A stretch of 55,795 nt of DNA from Betaproteobacteria bacterium (lineage in GTDB: Bacteria > Pseudomonadota > Gammaproteobacteria > Burkholderiales > Casimicrobiaceae). The notes under the pieces were generated by a model. That model ran no database searches. It saw nothing but the letters and a program-made list of their open reading frames with translations, and was not told the DNA's origin. The stretch spans positions 1-55,795 of the forward strand of contig JAOUIA010000021.1 in the NCBI GenBank assembly GCA_029884335.1, written 5' to 3'. The position numbers and the translations under genes are program-made. This document shows positions 27,668-37,807 of this stretch, in pieces; position 1 is the first letter of the stretch; every line of letters starts with the position of its first letter.

Positions 27668-27783
27668 GCTAGACTGCCGGCAGCCGCGGCCTCGCCCGCG
27701 GCACCCGCGGCCGCCACCTGTCCCCGTCCCTGCCCCCGCTCGCGGACCTCGAAGCCCACGTCCTCGAGCGTGGCGAGGGGGGC

Positions 27784-28350
27784 GTGCTGTCGCGCCTGGC
27801 CATCCGCCTGCTGCGGCTGTTCGGCTGGCGCGTCGTGCTCTGGCGGCCGATGCCTGCCAAGAGCGTCGTGGTGTTCTACCCGCACACGTCGAACTGGGAC
27901 TTCGCGATCGGGCTGCTGGCGAAGTGGGGCACGGGCATCTTCTTCCGCTTCGTGGGCAAGCACACGCTGTTCGAGACGCCGTTCGGGCCGCTGTTCCGGC
28001 GCTGGGGCGGCATCCCGGTGAACCGCCGCGATCCCGCCGACTTCGTCGCGACGATGCGCCGCGAGTTCGACGCGCACGCCAGCTTCCACCTGGCCATCGC
28101 GCCGGAGGGCACGCGCAGCCGCACCGAGCACTGGAAGAGCGGCTTCTACCGCCTGGCGGTCGGCGAGGGCGTTCCCGTCGGCCTGGCGTTCATCGATCGC
28201 CCGCGCAGGCTTATCGGCGTCGGCGCGTGGATCGACCTCGAGGGCGACCCCGGCGTCGACCTCGAGCGGATCCGCGCGTTCTACGCCGACAAGGTCGGCT
28301 GGCGTCCCGAGCGCGCGGGCCCGATCCGCTTCCGCGATCAGCGCGGCTAG
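27784..28350 (+). CDS. 1-acylglycerol-3-phosphate acyltransferase-like protein
   Basis: 188-aa member of the PlsC-type acyltransferase family, which transfers acyl chains to lysophospholipids or other acceptors at the membrane. The catalytic block HTSNWDF fits the HX4D motif. The phosphate-binding motif is EGTRSRTEHWKSGFYRLA, and GLAFID follows near the C-terminal third. The start GTG 27784 follows a GAGGGGGG run at short spacing. The frame stays open for ~38 codons upstream with plausible residues, so the true start could be earlier at a rarer codon. Confidence 0.87.
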   Translation: MLSRLAIRLLRLFGWRVVLWRPMPAKSVVVFYPHTSNWDFAIGLLAKWGTGIFFRFVGKHTLFETPFGPLFRRWGGIPVNRRDPADFVATMRREFDAHASFHLAIAPEGTRSRTEHWKSGFYRLAVGEGVPVGLAFIDRPRRLIGVGAWIDLEGDPGVDLERIRAFYADKVGWRPERAGPIRFRDQRG

Positions 28351-28427
28351 CGCAGTAGGTCGGCGATTCGTCGCAGCTGGTCGGCGGCGTCCGTGCGGCG
28401 TGTCCGACAGCGTGCCGACGCGCTGAG

Positions 28428-29444
28428 CTATCGTCCCTTGTAGTCGGCGGGGACGCGGAACAGGTCGGCGGGCGGCTCCTCGCGCTTGACGTTGACCAGC
28501 CGGTAGATCGTCTCGCCCGATCGCGGGTCGACGGACTTCAAGTACACGACGACGTGGAGGTCGGGCGAGAACCAGCGCTCGGAGGTCACGACGATCGGCT
28601 TCTCGTTGCCGATCTGGCCGGCGGGAATAGTGTGCGTGGTCAGCGTGCCGTCGGCGGAGACGCCGCCGAAGTCGCGCTTGCCGAGTTCCTTCGTCTCGCC
28701 CTTGCCGCGCGGCATCGGCGGCACCGCGAGCATGGGCGGCGGCGCGAGCGGCGCGCCGTCGCCGCGCGCGATGCGCACGACCTCGACGCGAACCTCCTTG
28801 TCGTTGTCGCCGCCGCGGCGGACGATCACGTGCCCGGGGCCCACCTCGACGTGCGCGCCGGAGCCGTGCGCCGCCGGCGGCGCGGGCGGCGCGGGCGGCG
28901 CGGCGGCGCCCGGTGGAACGGGCGGGACCGGAGGCACGGGCACGCGCGGCAGTCGCAGCGATGTCTTGCGCTCGGTGTCGAGGACGAAGCTGCGGTCGGC
29001 GACGGGATCGAACACGTACACCTTCGTGCCGCCCGGCCCCTTCTTCTCCTGGCGCGTGCGACCCTGCGTGTCGCGCGCGAGCAGCGTGCGTGTCTCGCGC
29101 ACGATGCGGTTGCCGTCGGCGAGGACCTGCACGCTCTCGGTGACCGCCTCGGCCGTGTACGGCGCGTTCTTGACGATCTCCCGCGAGCTGCCCATCTCCC
29201 CGGCGACGAACGCGAGCGCGGCTGCGTCGCCCTCGATGCGCAGGTCGTGCGAGAGCTGCGCGACGAACTCGTGCGCGCGCTCCCGCATCTCGCGGGCGAG
29301 TTCCCGCGCGTCGGACGGGAGGTCCTTCGCTTCCCAGCGGAACTCGTGGCGCTGTGCGCGCTGCGCGGTGTCGGACACCGGGGTGGCGGCGTGGGCGCCC
29401 GCGACGGCGAGGGCGGCGGCGAGGGGCAGCAGGCGGATGCGCAT
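28428..29444 (-). CDS. Secreted protein of an ECF sigma operon, unknown function
   Basis: 338-aa exported protein with signal MRIRLLPLAAALAVAGAHA. Two conserved-looking regions flank a linker. The first has YTAEAVTESVQVLADGNRI and VYVFDPVADRSFVLDTERKT. The second has GTLTTHTIPAGQIGNEKPI, VTSERWFSPDL, DPRSGETIYRLVNV and PADLFRVPADY. The linker is Pro/Val/Ala-rich (VPVPPVPPVPPG). I recall similar proteins beside ECF sigma genes, but no activity is known. It is the third gene of the operon, so it may be the sensed or regulated envelope component. Confidence 0.82.
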   Translation of the reverse strand: MRIRLLPLAAALAVAGAHAATPVSDTAQRAQRHEFRWEAKDLPSDARELAREMRERAHEFVAQLSHDLRIEGDAAALAFVAGEMGSSREIVKNAPYTAEAVTESVQVLADGNRIVRETRTLLARDTQGRTRQEKKGPGGTKVYVFDPVADRSFVLDTERKTSLRLPRVPVPPVPPVPPGAAAPPAPPAPPAAHGSGAHVEVGPGHVIVRRGGDNDKEVRVEVVRIARGDGAPLAPPPMLAVPPMPRGKGETKELGKRDFGGVSADGTLTTHTIPAGQIGNEKPIVVTSERWFSPDLHVVVYLKSVDPRSGETIYRLVNVKREEPPADLFRVPADYKGR

Positions 29445-29463
29445 GGCGGGCTCCGAAGGCGGT

Positions 29464-29925
29464 TCAGTTGACGAAACGGAAGGCGAGCACGGCGCCGTCG
29501 GGACGCACGAGCAGCTCGGCTTCGACGCTCTGGTCGGCGCGGGCCGGGTCCACGGGCAGGCCCATCTGCGCGAGCGCGACGCGTGGCAGGCGCGTGGCCA
29601 CGACGACGGCGTCCGCCGAGCGCCCGATCTCCTCGTCCGAGGCGAGCGGCAGGAAGGCGCGCGACTGCGCGGCATCGGGATCCGGCGTCGGCGCGAGCGC
29701 GGACGGCGGGACCTGGCGCACGATCGCGGAGATCGCGAGGATGGAGGCGGCGAGCGCCACCGGCCACAGGAGCCAGCGGTCGAACATCCTGCCGCCGTCC
29801 GCAGGGGCGCGGCGTCGCGCGGCGCGCCCGATGGCCTGCGCGACGCCGCGATCGACGCGATCGGGCGGCGCGGCGGAGGCGAGCGCGTGCGACAGTTCGC
29901 GCAGCGAGTCGTCGAGGGACTTCAT
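29464..29925 (-). CDS. Putative single-span membrane anti-sigma factor
   Basis: 153-aa protein with a cytoplasmic N-terminus (MKSLDDSLRELSHALASAAP) of ~48 residues, one membrane helix (WLLWPVALAASILAISAIV) and a ~80-residue periplasmic part. This layout and the ATGA overlap with the ECF sigma gene suggest an anti-sigma factor that holds the sigma protein at the membrane. The zinc motif HXXXCXXC of classical anti-sigma domains is absent. The assignment rests on position and topology. Confidence 0.72.
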   Translation of the reverse strand: MKSLDDSLRELSHALASAAPPDRVDRGVAQAIGRAARRRAPADGGRMFDRWLLWPVALAASILAISAIVRQVPPSALAPTPDPDAAQSRAFLPLASDEEIGRSADAVVVATRLPRVALAQMGLPVDPARADQSVEAELLVRPDGAVLAFRFVN

Positions 29926-30548
29926 GGCTTTCTCCCGGACCCGGCGGCGATCGCCGACGGCTTGCCGTCGTCGAGTGCGAGCCATCGGGCGAGCAGCGCG
30001 CGCGCGCGGCTCAGGCGCGAGCGCACGGTGTTGAGTTCGCAGCCGCAGATCGCGGCGGCCTCGGCGTACGAGCGCTCGGCGAGCTCGACGAGCACCAGCA
30101 CGTCGCGGTAGTGCGGCGGCAGCGCGGCTATCGCCCGCCGCAGGCTGGCGAGGTCCTGCCGCTCGCCGACGAGCACGTCGGGCGTGGTCTCGACGACGTG
30201 CTCCGGGACCGACGGCATGCCGTCGTCGCCTTCGTCGAACGCCACCTCGCGCACGCCGGAGCGGCGGCGGACGAAGTTGCGCGCGATGCCGAGAAGCCAG
30301 GGGCGCAGCGCCCCGGCCGCCGGGTCGAAGTCGCCGGAGCGCGTCAGCAGGTGCACGAACACGTCCTGCGTGACGTCGGCCGCCGTGGCCGGCGAGCCGG
30401 ACCAGAGCAGCGCGAAGCGGTAGACGCCGCCCCGGTGGCGCCGGTAGAGCGGCTCGAGCGCGCGCGCCTCGCCGCACGCGAGGCGCGCCATCAGCGCGGC
30501 GTCCGCGGCCGCGGAACCGTCGGCGAGTTCGGAGGGATGCGCGGGCAT
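29922..30548 (-). CDS. ECF-type RNA polymerase sigma factor
   Basis: 208-aa alternative sigma factor. Region 2 (about residues 22-90) includes EPLYRRHRGGVYRFALLW and ADVTQDVFVHLL. Region 4 (about 130-185) includes LPPHYRDVLVLVELAERSYA and ELNTVRSRLSRARALL, a recognisable helix-turn-helix. Regions 1 and 3 are missing, as in the ECF group. It heads an operon with a membrane anti-sigma-like gene and a secreted protein, so it probably answers an envelope signal. ATG 30548 is used; a GTG lies two codons upstream. Confidence 0.92.
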   Translation of the reverse strand: MPAHPSELADGSAAADAALMARLACGEARALEPLYRRHRGGVYRFALLWSGSPATAADVTQDVFVHLLTRSGDFDPAAGALRPWLLGIARNFVRRRSGVREVAFDEGDDGMPSVPEHVVETTPDVLVGERQDLASLRRAIAALPPHYRDVLVLVELAERSYAEAAAICGCELNTVRSRLSRARALLARWLALDDGKPSAIAAGSGRKP

Positions 30549-30680
30549 GTTCACGGGTGGAATGGCGCCGGGCGGCGAACGCGGCGACCCCTGGCTGCCG
30601 TATATTCAGCGAAGCGGCACGAAAAGTTCCAGCCGGGCTGCGACGCCGGCGATTGCGGCCCGGCGGCGGGCGAGAGGACA

Positions 30681-31652
30681 ATGGCGGCAATGCCGCACGC
30701 GGACCACTTCCACGCGCACGACGACGGCCACGAGCAGCCGCACCCGAAGCCGCCGGCAAGCACGACGCTCGCTGCGCTGAAGGCCGGGCTGGCGCTGACC
30801 GCCGGCTTCGCGGTCGTCGAGGCGGTCGGCGGCTGGTGGGCAGGATCGCTCGCGCTGATCTCGGACGCCGGCCACATGGCCACGGACGCCGCGTCGTTCG
30901 TGGTCGCGCTGATCGCGCAGTTCGTGGCGCGCCGGCCGCCGTCGGCGCAGGCGAGCTTCGGCTACGCGCGCGCCGAGGTGCTGGCGGCGTTCGTCAACGC
31001 GCTGGTCATGCTCGCGCTGGTCGTGTGGATCACCGTCGAGGCGGTGTCGCGGCTGCTGCAGCCGATTCCCGTGCAGGGGCCGGTGGTGATGGCGGTGGCG
31101 ATCATCGGCCTCGGCATCAACCTGTTCGTCGCGTGGATGCTCTCCCGCGCGCGCGGCAGCCTCAACGCGCGCGGCGCGCTGCTGCACGTGTTCGGCGACA
31201 TCCTGGGTTCGGTCGCGGCGATCGCGGCGGGCGCGGTGATCGCGTTCACCGGCTGGACGCCGATCGACCCGATCCTCTCCGTCTTCGTCGCGCTGCTGAT
31301 CCTGCGCTCGACGATCGCGCTGCTGCGCGAGTCGGCCGGCGTGCTGCTCGAGCGCGTGCCCGATCACCTCTCCTACGAGAAGGTCGGCCGCGCGCTCGCC
31401 GCGCTTCCCGGCGTGACCGGCGTGCACGACCTGCACATCTGGACGATGTCGGCCGACCGCCCCGCGCTCTCCGCGCACGTGACGCTCGCCGACGGCGCGC
31501 AGTGGCCCGCCGTGCTGGCCGCTGCGCAGCGCATGCTCGCCAGCGAGTTCGGCATCGACCACGTCACGCTGCAGCCCACGTGGGCCACGGCGGGTGGCAA
31601 CGGGAGGGTGGTGCCGATAGTCGAGAAGCGGGGCCAGGGACCAGCAGCGTGA
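30681..31652 (+). CDS. Cation diffusion facilitator (CDF) metal transporter
   Basis: 323-aa CzcD/ZitB-like exporter of Zn2+ or similar ions in exchange for protons. The N-terminus is His-rich (MPHADHFHAHDDGHEQPHP). Six membrane helices follow, with paired metal-site motifs SDAGHMATDAASF in helix 2 and HVFGDILGSVAAI in helix 5. A cytoplasmic C-terminal domain (LPGVTGVHDLHIWTMSADRPALSAHV) completes the fold. ATG 30681 follows AGAGGA at short spacing; ATG 30690 is an alternative. The TGA stop overlaps the first bases of an interspersed repeat. Confidence 0.93.
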   Translation: MAAMPHADHFHAHDDGHEQPHPKPPASTTLAALKAGLALTAGFAVVEAVGGWWAGSLALISDAGHMATDAASFVVALIAQFVARRPPSAQASFGYARAEVLAAFVNALVMLALVVWITVEAVSRLLQPIPVQGPVVMAVAIIGLGINLFVAWMLSRARGSLNARGALLHVFGDILGSVAAIAAGAVIAFTGWTPIDPILSVFVALLILRSTIALLRESAGVLLERVPDHLSYEKVGRALAALPGVTGVHDLHIWTMSADRPALSAHVTLADGAQWPAVLAAAQRMLASEFGIDHVTLQPTWATAGGNGRVVPIVEKRGQGPAA

Positions 31653-31826
31653 TGCAAGACGACAACTGGGACACCAACGGATGCACGGCGCGCGTTGCTT
31701 CGTGCCGTTGCCGGCGAGCGCCCGACGGGCCGCCCCTAGGGCGCTCGCGTGATCCCCGGCTCGATGCAAAAGGCGCTACGTCGACCTCACGGCATCCACC
31801 GCGCTCCCGAACGCCTTTTGCATCGA
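31651..31826 (+). repeat. Interspersed repeat, copy A
   Basis: 176-bp plus-strand copy. Hairpin A is GCGAGCGCCC (31714-31723) with GGGCGCTCGC (31739-31748). Hairpin B is TCGATGCAAAAGGCG (31761-31775) with CGCCTTTTGCATCGA (31812-31826), perfect over 15 bp. It lacks the 5' segment of copies B and C. It fills the whole gap between the convergent CDF transporter and corA genes: its first bases overlap the transporter stop and its last base is two nt from the corA stop. Confidence 0.88.
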
Positions 31827-31827
31827 T

Positions 31828-32802
31828 CTAGATCCACCCCGCCTTGCGGAACCGGAAGTACAAGTAGGCGTCCACGCCCACCATCAGCGCCATCGCCCAG
31901 GGGTAGCCGAAGCGCCAGGCGAGCTCGGGCATGTGCGCGAAGTTCATGCCGTAGATGCCCGCGATCAGCGTCGGCACGGTGATCAGCGCGCCCCAGGCCG
32001 CCAGCTGCTTGGTCACCTCGCCCTCGGAGAGGCTGATCAGCGTCAGGCTCACCTGGATGCCGGTCTGCAGCATCTCGCGCAGCGCGTTGATGCCGGCGGT
32101 CAGCCGGGCGAGGTGGTCGTAGACGTCGCGGAAGTAGTCCTGCGCGCCCGCGGCGATCGCCGGCACGCGGCCGCCGAACAGGCGCGTCACGGCATCCATC
32201 AGCGGCCCGACGGCGTGGGAAAGCACGGTGAGCCGGTACTTGAGGTCGTAGAAGCTCTCGATGTCGGCGCGCGTCGGCGTGGCGCGGAAAATGCGCTCCT
32301 CGAGCTTCTCGAGCTCCTCCTCGAGGTCGTCGAGCAGCGGGAAGTAGCGGTCGACCACCGCGTCCATCAGCGCGTAGAGCACGAAGCCCGCGCCGAGCGC
32401 CAGGTGCTCGGGCTCGCGCTCGGCGCGCGCGCGGACGGCCGCCAGGCCCACGTCCGAGCCGCGGCGCACCGAGAGCACGAAGTTGCGGCCGGCGAACAGC
32501 GCGACCTCGCCGGTCGCGAAGTCGGCGGGGTTCTCCGGGTGCCTGGCCAGCGTGTGCACGACGACGAAGAGCGTGTCGCCGTATTCCTCGAGCTTCGGCC
32601 GCTGGTGGCCCTTCTGCGCGTCCTCGACGGCGAGCTCGTGCAGGCCGAACTCCTCGGCCATCAGCTGCATCTCGTCGTGCGTCGGCTCGAAAAGCGCGAC
32701 CCAGACGAAGCAGTCCGGCCGGCTCACGTACTCGGAGATGTCCTCGACGGGGATGTCGCCGAGCTTGCGGCCGTCCTGGTAGGCGGCACAGTTGATCAGC
32801 AT
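31828..32802 (-). CDS. corA: Magnesium/cobalt transport protein CorA
   Basis: 324-aa pentameric divalent-cation channel. A large cytoplasmic domain (about 1-260) is followed by two C-terminal membrane helices. The signature GMN is in AGIYGMNFAHMPEL between the helices, and the C-terminus is basic (FRKAGWI). The LTAGINALREMLQTGIQ and SLSEGEVTKQLAAW helices form the stalk. The start MLINCAAYQDG gives the usual length. It is divergent from htpG with a 123-nt gap that holds the htpG heat-shock promoter. Confidence 0.95.
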   Translation of the reverse strand: MLINCAAYQDGRKLGDIPVEDISEYVSRPDCFVWVALFEPTHDEMQLMAEEFGLHELAVEDAQKGHQRPKLEEYGDTLFVVVHTLARHPENPADFATGEVALFAGRNFVLSVRRGSDVGLAAVRARAEREPEHLALGAGFVLYALMDAVVDRYFPLLDDLEEELEKLEERIFRATPTRADIESFYDLKYRLTVLSHAVGPLMDAVTRLFGGRVPAIAAGAQDYFRDVYDHLARLTAGINALREMLQTGIQVSLTLISLSEGEVTKQLAAWGALITVPTLIAGIYGMNFAHMPELAWRFGYPWAMALMVGVDAYLYFRFRKAGWI

Positions 32803-32857
32803 GGGGGCGGGCCGGAGGCGTGCTGGTGCGATCATATCGCCCGCGGCCGCGGCGGGG

Positions 32858-32886
32858 CTTGAAAGGCGCCCCGCCCGCCCCCATCG
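32858..32886 (+). promoter_or_regulatory. Sigma-32 (heat-shock) promoter of htpG
   Basis: CTTGAAA at 32858-32864, a 14-nt spacer, and CCCCATCG at 32879-32886. The -35 is an exact match to the sigma-32 consensus and the -10 matches CCCCAT. It lies 40 nt before the htpG ATG, and HtpG is a known heat-shock chaperone. The prediction is from sequence alone. Confidence 0.85.
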
Positions 32887-32925
32887 AAGGACGGTTTTGC
32901 AACACCTCACCCCCCGAAACGAGCG

Positions 32926-34844
<1,919 letters not shown>

Positions 34845-34848
<4 letters not shown>

Positions 34849-35423
34849 GGCCGTGGCGCCCCCGCCATGCCGCGGCCGCGCTGCTGGCTGTCGCGGCCAC
34901 AGCCCTCGGCGTGCCGGCCCATGCGAGCGCCGATGCCGCGTGGGCTGCGCTGAAGGCCGGCGGACACGTGCTGATCGTGCGGCACGCGCAGACCGTGCCC
35001 GGGGTGGGCGACCCGCCGCAGTTCCGCCGCGACGACTGCGCGACGCAACGCAACCTTTCGGAGGCCGGGCGCGAGCAGTCGCGGTCGATGGGACGGCGAT
35101 TGCGCGAAGCGGGGGTCGCGATCGGTCCCGTGCTGTCGTCGGCGTGGTGCCGCTGCGTGGATACGGCGGAGCTCGCATTCGGCCGCGTCGAGCGCTACGC
35201 GCCGCTCGACTCGTTCTTCGGCGACCGCAGCCGCGAGGCGGCGCAGACCGCCGCGCTGCGCGAGCGCATTCGCTCGCATCGCGGTCCCGGGACGCTGGTG
35301 CTCGTCACGCACCAGGTCAACATCACCGCGCTGACCGGCGAGGGCCCGGCGATGGGCGAAGCGCTGGTGCTCGCCCCCGCCGGTCCGGCCGGCTTCGTGC
35401 CTGTCGGACGCATCCCGTTCTAG
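34845..35423 (+). CDS. Exported histidine phosphatase family protein
   Basis: 192-aa protein of the phosphoglycerate mutase-like superfamily. A signal-like N-terminus ([22 protein letters not shown]) then [10 protein letters not shown] precedes the catalytic [11 protein letters not shown] motif, where RHA replaces the more usual RHG. Later conserved parts are [36 protein letters not shown] and [15 protein letters not shown] with the second His. The substrate is unknown. It starts at a GTG within GTGA at the htpG stop, so it is probably co-expressed with htpG. Confidence 0.87.
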
Positions 35424-35498
35424 GAAGCGCCGCGCAACCCGCGGATGCGCGTAACATCCGCGTCACCGGCTGCCCGGGCCGCGCCATCGTTCGCGACA

Positions 35499-36695
35499 AT
35501 GATCCGCTCGCTGCTCGACACCGACCTGTACAAGTTCACGATGATGCAGGTCGTGCTGCACCACTTCCCGGGCGCGCAGGTCGAGTACCGCTTCAAGTGC
35601 CGCAATGCGGGCATCGACCTGACGCCCTGCATCGGCGCGATCCGCGAGGGCATCCGCGGCCTGTGCTCGCTGCGCTTCACGGACGAGGAGCTCGATTACC
35701 TGCGCAGCCTGCGGTTCATGAAGAGCGACTTCGTCGACCTGCTCGGCCTGTTCCAGCTCGACGAGCGCTTCATCCACGTCGCGCCGCGCGCTGACGCCCC
35801 GGGCGAGATCGACATCGCGATCAAGGGGCCGTGGCTGCACACGATCCTCTTCGAGGTGCCGGTGCTGGCGATCGTCTCGGAGGTCTACTACCGCGCCAAC
35901 GTGCCGCGGCCCGACTTCGCCGAAGGGCGCCGGCGGCTCGCCGCGAAGATCGCGCTGGCCAACGAGGTCGGCGACCCGGACTTCCACATCGCCGACTACG
36001 GCACGCGGCGCCGCTTCTCGCGCGAGTGGCACGCCGAGGTCGCAAGGACGCTCAAGCGCGACATGCCGGTGCACTTCGTCGGCACCAGCAACGTGATGCT
36101 GGCGCGGGACGAGGGGCTGACGCCGCTCGGCACGATGGCGCACGAGTACCTGCAGGCTTGCCAGGCGGTGGGGCCGCGGCTGGTCGACTCGCAGCGGTTC
36201 GCTTTCGACAAGTGGGCCGCCGAGTACCGCGGCGACCTCGGCATCGCGCTCTCCGACGTCTGCGGCATGGACGCGTTCCTGCGCGACTTCGACATGTTCT
36301 TCTGCAAGCTGTTCGACGGCGTCCGCCACGACTCGGGCGAGCCGTTCGACTGGGGCGAGAAGCTGATCGCGCACTACCAGCGCATGCGCATCGACCCGCG
36401 GACCAAGACGTTCGTGTTCTCCGACCAGCTCAACGTGCCGCTGGCGATCCGGCTGTTCAACCACTTCCGGGGCCGTGCGCGCACCGCGTTCGGCATCGGC
36501 ACCAACCTGACCAACGACCTCGGCTACGAGGCGCTGCAGATCGTGATCAAGATGACGCGCTGCAACGGCCAGCCGGTGGCGAAGATCAGCGACGCGCCGA
36601 GCAAGATGATGGACTACGACCCCTCGTACGTCGCCTACCTGCGGCAGGTCTTCCAGGTGCCCGAGCCGGCCGAGGCGGCGAAGCCGACGGGCTAG
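35499..36695 (+). CDS. pncB: Nicotinate phosphoribosyltransferase
   Basis: 398-aa enzyme of NAD salvage that joins nicotinate with PRPP to give nicotinate mononucleotide. Typical segments are [20 protein letters not shown] at the N-terminus, [29 protein letters not shown] in the middle, [15 protein letters not shown] with the phosphorylatable His, and [12 protein letters not shown] near the C-terminus. ATG 35499 gives the usual short N-terminus. The stop codon is followed two bases later by repeat copy B. Confidence 0.97.
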   Translation: MIRSLLDTDLYKFTMMQVVLHHFPGAQVEYRFKCRNAGIDLTPCIGAIREGIRGLCSLRFTDEELDYLRSLRFMKSDFVDLLGLFQLDERFIHVAPRADAPGEIDIAIKGPWLHTILFEVPVLAIVSEVYYRANVPRPDFAEGRRRLAAKIALANEVGDPDFHIADYGTRRRFSREWHAEVARTLKRDMPVHFVGTSNVMLARDEGLTPLGTMAHEYLQACQAVGPRLVDSQRFAFDKWAAEYRGDLGIALSDVCGMDAFLRDFDMFFCKLFDGVRHDSGEPFDWGEKLIAHYQRMRIDPRTKTFVFSDQLNVPLAIRLFNHFRGRARTAFGIGTNLTNDLGYEALQIVIKMTRCNGQPVAKISDAPSKMMDYDPSYVAYLRQVFQVPEPAEAAKPTG

Positions 36696-36696
36696 G

Positions 36697-36933
36697 GTAG
36701 TGAGTGGTCAGCTCGTCGAGCAATCCGGCCAGTTCGCAGCCGGGTATTGTCGCAGCACGATGAGAAGCAGCATTTTGAACACGACGCAGGCACGGCGCGC
36801 GTTGCTGCGTGCCGTTGCCGGCGAGCGCCCGATGGGCCGCCCCAAGGGCGCTCGCGTGATCCATGGCTCGATGCAAAAGGCGCAACAACGACGTCTCGGC
36901 ATCCACAGAGCGCCCGAACGCCTTTTGCATCGA
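36697..36933 (+). repeat. Interspersed repeat, copy B (full length)
   Basis: 237-bp plus-strand copy. The 5' segment starts GTAGTGAGTGGTC and contains CAATCCGGCCAGTTCGC, shared with copy C. Hairpin A is 36831-36840 with 36846-36855 (GCGAGCGCCC/GGGCGCTCGC, five-base loop by exact pairing). Hairpin B is 36868-36882 with 36919-36933, perfect and identical to copy A. It fills the 242-nt gap between the convergent pncB and M48-like genes almost completely, leaving one base on the left and four on the right. Confidence 0.88.
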
Positions 36934-36937
36934 TCCG

Positions 36938-37717
36938 CTAGCGAATCGACCTCCCGCCTCCCGGCGCGGCCGGCCTGGGTGGCCGCGGCATCGCCTCCGC
37001 GTTCGCGCGGGTCTCCTCGTACAACGGCATCGCGCCGTCGGCGGCGGAGTCGAGCGCAGCAAGGCGAGCGTCCGTGACGGGGAAGCGCCGCGCGAGCGGC
37101 GCGTCGGCGGGGAGCCGGCGCCACGCGCCCGCGGCCGACTTCGGCGAGTAGACCCCGCGGGCGAGCAGCTCCACCGACGCGCGATCCGCGGCGGCGATTT
37201 CCGCTTCCGCGTAGCGGCGCTTCAGCGCCTCGCCGGTCGCGTTGGCGACGGCGAGCGCGCGGCGGTTGGGATCGGCGGCGAGCGCATCCCCGGGCGCCAC
37301 GATGGCCTCCAGCCGCGCGCGGTCGTGGCCGAGCAGCGCGTGAGCGAGCACGTGGGCGAGCAGCGCGCCCACTTCCTCGTCGGACAGCCCCGCGGCCAGG
37401 AGGCCGGTGTTCACGAGCACGCGCCCGCCCGGATAGACGACGGCGTCGGCGACGGCATCCGTGGCGACGTTGACGGTCCAGGAGTGCGCGCGCGCAGCCG
37501 GTTCGAGCGCCGCGGCCCCCGCGATGATCCGGTTGGCGATGCCGCGTGCCCGGGCCGTGACTCCGGACTCCGCGTTCAGGCGCCGTTCGGCGGCGACGGG
37601 CTGGAGCACGCGTCGGTAGGCGATCTCGCTGCCCTGGTCGATCGCGGCAGGGTCGAGCGCAGCGGCGGCGGCAAGCGACGCGGCGGCAAGGGCAAGGGCT
37701 GTGGAGAGGGCGCGCAC
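36938..37717 (-). CDS. M48-like exported metallopeptidase homologue with an altered active site
   Basis: 259-aa exported protein (signal VRALSTALALAAASLAAAAA). The M48-type core includes VYPGGRVLVNTGLLAAGLSDEEVGALLAHV. The zinc motif HEXXH reads H-V-L-A-H here, followed by ALLGHDRARLEAIV. The catalytic Glu is therefore Val (GTG codon, one base from GAG). The third-ligand region AEIAAADRASVELLARGVYSP is preserved. The two His may still bind metal, but ordinary peptidase activity should be lost. The start is a GTG at 37717. Confidence 0.85.
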   Translation of the reverse strand: MRALSTALALAAASLAAAAALDPAAIDQGSEIAYRRVLQPVAAERRLNAESGVTARARGIANRIIAGAAALEPAARAHSWTVNVATDAVADAVVYPGGRVLVNTGLLAAGLSDEEVGALLAHVLAHALLGHDRARLEAIVAPGDALAADPNRRALAVANATGEALKRRYAEAEIAAADRASVELLARGVYSPKSAAGAWRRLPADAPLARRFPVTDARLAALDSAADGAMPLYEETRANAEAMPRPPRPAAPGGGRSIR

Positions 37718-37807
37718 GGGGTCGGGGGGCTGGTCTGGCGGACGAGTATAGCCATGCGGCCGACGAGGGGTCGGCGCCGGCCGCCGCGATTGTGTAAAGT
37801 CCCCCGG

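Noticed and set aside
36747-36941. Short frames inside the interspersed repeats that look similar between copies
   Set aside because: The similarity is at DNA level. Frames differ between copies, run on both strands and have no ribosome-binding sites, so they are not taken as genes.
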